A stretch of DNA of 64,000 bases, taken from contig JAGBHK010000016.1 in assembly GCA_017935565.1 (NCBI GenBank), forward strand, positions 1 through 64,000. Direction: 5' to 3'. Below the pieces are notes generated by a model. The model had not been told where the DNA came from, searched no databases, and saw nothing but the letters and a program-made list of their open reading frames with translations. A program made the translations under genes and the position numbers. The stretch is from Lachnospiraceae bacterium. Its GTDB lineage: Bacteria; Bacillota; Clostridia; Lachnospirales; Lachnospiraceae. This document shows, piece after piece, positions 61,520 to 64,000 of this stretch (within the stretch, counting starts at the first letter, position 1; each line of letters opens with the position of its first letter).

Positions 61520-64000
61520 TTATCCTTGATATTTTCTTTTGCCAGCTACATTTACTGCAAATGCACTAACAACACCAAACATCGCAATTGTAAATAAAAG
61601 CATTATATTTGTACTGTCACCTGTGTTAGGTGAAACATCACCATCACCAAGTGAGCCCGAACCATCACCTGATATTCCAGCACCACCATTATCATCTGTA
61701 TCTTCATCTCTTTCAGGTACTTCTCTTATAGCACCACAGTCATTACATTCTGCATCGTACTCATCTGTATATGTATGTGTGATATCTGCATCTGTAATTG
61801 TAACTATGTCTGATAAAAGAGTTGTACCATCATCCAATAGCACTTCGCACATGTACTTACCTGCTTTGTGGTTTAAAAGTTTATTTGTAGTCTGACCTGC
61901 GATTGCGTCGGATACTTTTACATTCTCAATGGTAATATTTGCTGTAAATTCTTCTAATGCTAACAATCCAATTTTATATTCTCCTGATGTATCAGTCTCA
62001 ACATAATACACACCATTTTCATATAATAACTCACCATTTCTATTCCCATTAACATAGATAGCCATCATCAAGTTTTCAACAGAAGGTACTACTTTAATTA
62101 ACCATCCTTCTTCTACTTCAAATGAAACCATTATCTCTTGAAACTCTGGACTATTCGCATAGTTTTCCGATATCCATACACCGTCTTCATACACACCATT
62201 TTCTGCTTCTGCACCTATAACATCAGTTGAATTTGCCACATTTTCATCGACAACTTCAAGAAGTTTTTCATTTACTTCATACCACTGATATCCATCGACA
62301 TTCTCTGGATAATTAACTTCCACTGTAGGATTTGTAGCAGCAGGCTGCGATGATATAGCTAATTCCATAGTCACAGAATTAGACACATGTTTTTTTCCAT
62401 ATTCGTCTGTAACTTCACATGCATAAATTTCCCCTAATTCACCATTATTAAGAGTTGCTGTTGTTTCACCTGTAATAGGCGTTTCTAAAGTATATGTTTC
62501 TACTTGAATCTTTGCTGTATATTCTTCATATCCAGCAATTGAAAAATTAATATATCCATCATTGTTATCTATTACATATTCATAAACTCCATTCGTATAT
62601 GTAAACAATTCCCTGCTATCATACTCATACACATCTCCATCAAACTCATCAGGAAGTGTGATAATAACTTTATCTCCACGATTTGCAACAACCGCTAAAT
62701 CTATTAAATAATTTTCGCTTCCCCACATTCCGTCATCATAAATACCCTTCCAGTTATAGTCAATTTCAATTTCTCCTTCTCCCATTCCACCTTCTACCAC
62801 TGTTAATAGTTCTGTTTCCATACTATACCACTGGTATCCTGTAACTGCATCTGGGTAATTAACTTCCACTGTAGGATTTCCCGCTGTAGGATGTTTAATA
62901 AACTCCATTTTCATTTCGACAAAATCAGAAAAAATCTCTGTTCCATCATTTTTTATAACCTTGCACACATATGTTTTATATAAATCAAAATTTTCAAGTG
63001 TAGCAGATGTATCACCATCTACAGCCTCACCAATTTTAGATGAAACCACTTGAATATTAGCAGTAAAATCATCATTAGATTCAATTGTTAAATTTATGTA
63101 TCCATCGTCTTCTACTATATAACCCTCATATCCCCCATCTACGTATTCAAAAGGTTCATTAGTATTACAATTATAAACGACTCCTTCAAAATTCTCAGAA
63201 AGTGTAATTATTATTTTGTCACCTTTCTTTGAGTACAGACTAAGATCAATCATTCCATCAGCACTATACCATATTCCATCATAATAATCACCATCCCAAA
63301 CACTTTCGGTATCTAACTCATCATCTTCTGCATCATCACTATCAACCACATTTAACAATACATCATTACACATATACCACTGATAACCATTTACAATGCT
63401 AGGATAATTTACTTCTACTGTAGGATTTGTTGTAGTAGGCTGTTTTACGATTACTAATTCAGCTGTAATATAATCCGACCATACCTTTTCTTCACCACAA
63501 GTAACAAGACAAGAATATTGTTCACCTTCTTCAACACTTGTCAATGTATTTGTAGTTTGACCAGCAACAGCTTGTCCTCTTCCTATATCTATAACTTCAA
63601 CCTTTGCCTTACAACTAATTCCATTATCGATACCTATACGATAAATTCCATCCTCTTCAGTTCTATACATGTAAACATTATCTACACATGATACAGTTGC
63701 TTCTGATTCTCCCATAAGTGCCCAACATTCCATATCTGCAAAACAGTCTTCATCGCCAGTAACCTTAAGAATTTGTCCTTCTTTTAAATATACATCAAAA
63801 GATAAATAACCGTACGAATTTGAACGCCAAAATCCATCACTAAATGTAGCATTTCCAGGATTACCCATCATTTTTCCGTCCACTACTTCATCCATGCCAT
63901 TAACCACTTGATAAGTTACTCCATCTCTTACAATGCTAATTTCCCCTGATACAACATCACTTTCTATAGCTATGCATAAATCAGCAATAAAATCGCTTGT
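61520..64000 (-). CDS. Large cell-surface protein with repeated domains (5' end outside window)
   Basis: 826 residues visible; the frame stays open past 64000, and the GTG at 63907 is an internal codon, not the start. At least three repeats of about 175-190 residues, each with NPTVEVNYP...GYQWY and ATL/TNKL-type ends, alternate with beta domains (WISENY, Y.NG.YYE). The C-terminus reads SPNTGD, a hydrophobic helix and KRKYQG, a sortase anchoring signal. Expected on the outside of the cell wall, for binding or adhesion. Confidence 0.85.
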   Translation of the reverse strand, partial: TSDFIADLCIAIESDVVSGEISIVRDGVTYQVVNGMDEVVDGKMMGNPGNATFSDGFWRSNSYGYLSFDVYLKEGQILKVTGDEDCFADMECWALMGESEATVSCVDNVYMYRTEEDGIYRIGIDNGISCKAKVEVIDIGRGQAVAGQTTNTLTSVEEGEQYSCLVTCGEEKVWSDYITAELVIVKQPTTTNPTVEVNYPSIVNGYQWYMCNDVLLNVVDSDDAEDDELDTESVWDGDYYDGIWYSADGMIDLSLYSKKGDKIIITLSENFEGVVYNCNTNEPFEYVDGGYEGYIVEDDGYINLTIESNDDFTANIQVVSSKIGEAVDGDTSATLENFDLYKTYVCKVIKNDGTEIFSDFVEMKMEFIKHPTAGNPTVEVNYPDAVTGYQWYSMETELLTVVEGGMGEGEIEIDYNWKGIYDDGMWGSENYLIDLAVVANRGDKVIITLPDEFDGDVYEYDSRELFTYTNGVYEYVIDNNDGYINFSIAGYEEYTAKIQVETYTLETPITGETTATLNNGELGEIYACEVTDEYGKKHVSNSVTMELAISSQPAATNPTVEVNYPENVDGYQWYEVNEKLLEVVDENVANSTDVIGAEAENGVYEDGVWISENYANSPEFQEIMVSFEVEEGWLIKVVPSVENLMMAIYVNGNRNGELLYENGVYYVETDTSGEYKIGLLALEEFTANITIENVKVSDAIAGQTTNKLLNHKAGKYMCEVLLDDGTTLLSDIVTITDADITHTYTDEYDAECNDCGAIREVPERDEDTDDNGGAGISGDGSGSLGDGDVSPNTGDSTNIMLLFTIAMFGVVSAFAVNVAGKRKYQG

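Overview
The window looks like a piece of chromosome from a low-GC anaerobic Firmicute, most likely a member of the Lachnospiraceae. The signs are strong AGGAGG-type ribosome binding sites, TTGACA/TATAAT promoters, a CIRCE element, a tryptophan T-box, a CsoR copper operon, a DUF1700 protein, a surface protein ending in an SPNTGD sorting motif, and many genes with Lachnospiraceae-style architectures. This is judged from the sequence alone. Nearly every gene is on the minus strand. The exception is a histidine kinase, response regulator and SpoU methyltransferase cluster at 37.8-40.4 kb. There is no rRNA and no CRISPR array, and I saw no intact insertion sequence; the only transposase-related gene is an Rpn-family nuclease.

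Layout from left to right. 0-1.3 kb: the 5' part of clpB with its CIRCE promoter, and a 41-codon ORF. 1.4-4.5 kb: a two-gene HTH/LytTR regulatory operon, a small membrane protein and an Rpn-family nuclease. 4.7-7.5 kb: a T-box(UGG)-controlled trpB, an unusually short trpA and an AlkD-like gene. 8.1-26.5 kb: one 18-kb accessory block of 14 co-directional, tightly packed genes. It holds a DUF1351-exonuclease fusion, a mini zinc ribbon, a large protein with TerB-like repeats, a 1568-residue DEAH helicase with a DUF1998-like end, two paralogous proteins that both begin MKIRTDFVTNSSSSSY around a radical SAM/SPASM enzyme, a multi-repeat protein, a zinc-ribbon/TPR membrane protein and several small membrane or lipoproteins. 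26.8-30.6 kb: aminotransferase, hisC, a DUF368 transporter and a DUF3592 protein. 30.6-34.2 kb: csoR, copA and an HD hydrolase. 34.4-40.4 kb: an ABC-2 export system divergent from a two-component system. 40.4-43.1 kb: CheY, an Asp-rich lipoprotein and hypotheticals. 43.2-44.0 kb: six tRNA genes with promoter and terminator. 44.1-48.5 kb: a housekeeping operon (RNA methyltransferase, C1 peptidase, rdgB, phosphodiesterase) and a rhodanese. 48.5-51.9 kb: a putative sRNA, a DUF1700 protein, tRNA-Arg and a c-di-GMP protein. 52.0-56.6 kb: an NAD salvage operon (pncA, prs-like, nadV, nadE) with an NrtR-type regulator and two operator boxes. 56.6-64 kb: an XRE membrane protein, TauE, a polysaccharide deacetylase, cysK, an inositol monophosphatase and a large repeat-containing surface protein that runs off the right edge.

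The best candidate for an undescribed system is the 8.1-26.5 kb block. Its core is a radical SAM/SPASM enzyme sandwiched between two paralogs that share a 16-residue start. That start is identical in protein sequence but differs at about half of its codons, which suggests a selected recognition or modification segment. The same transcription unit carries a nuclease, a helicase and a TerB-like protein, a set typical of defence or nucleic-acid-processing loci. The functional link is inference.
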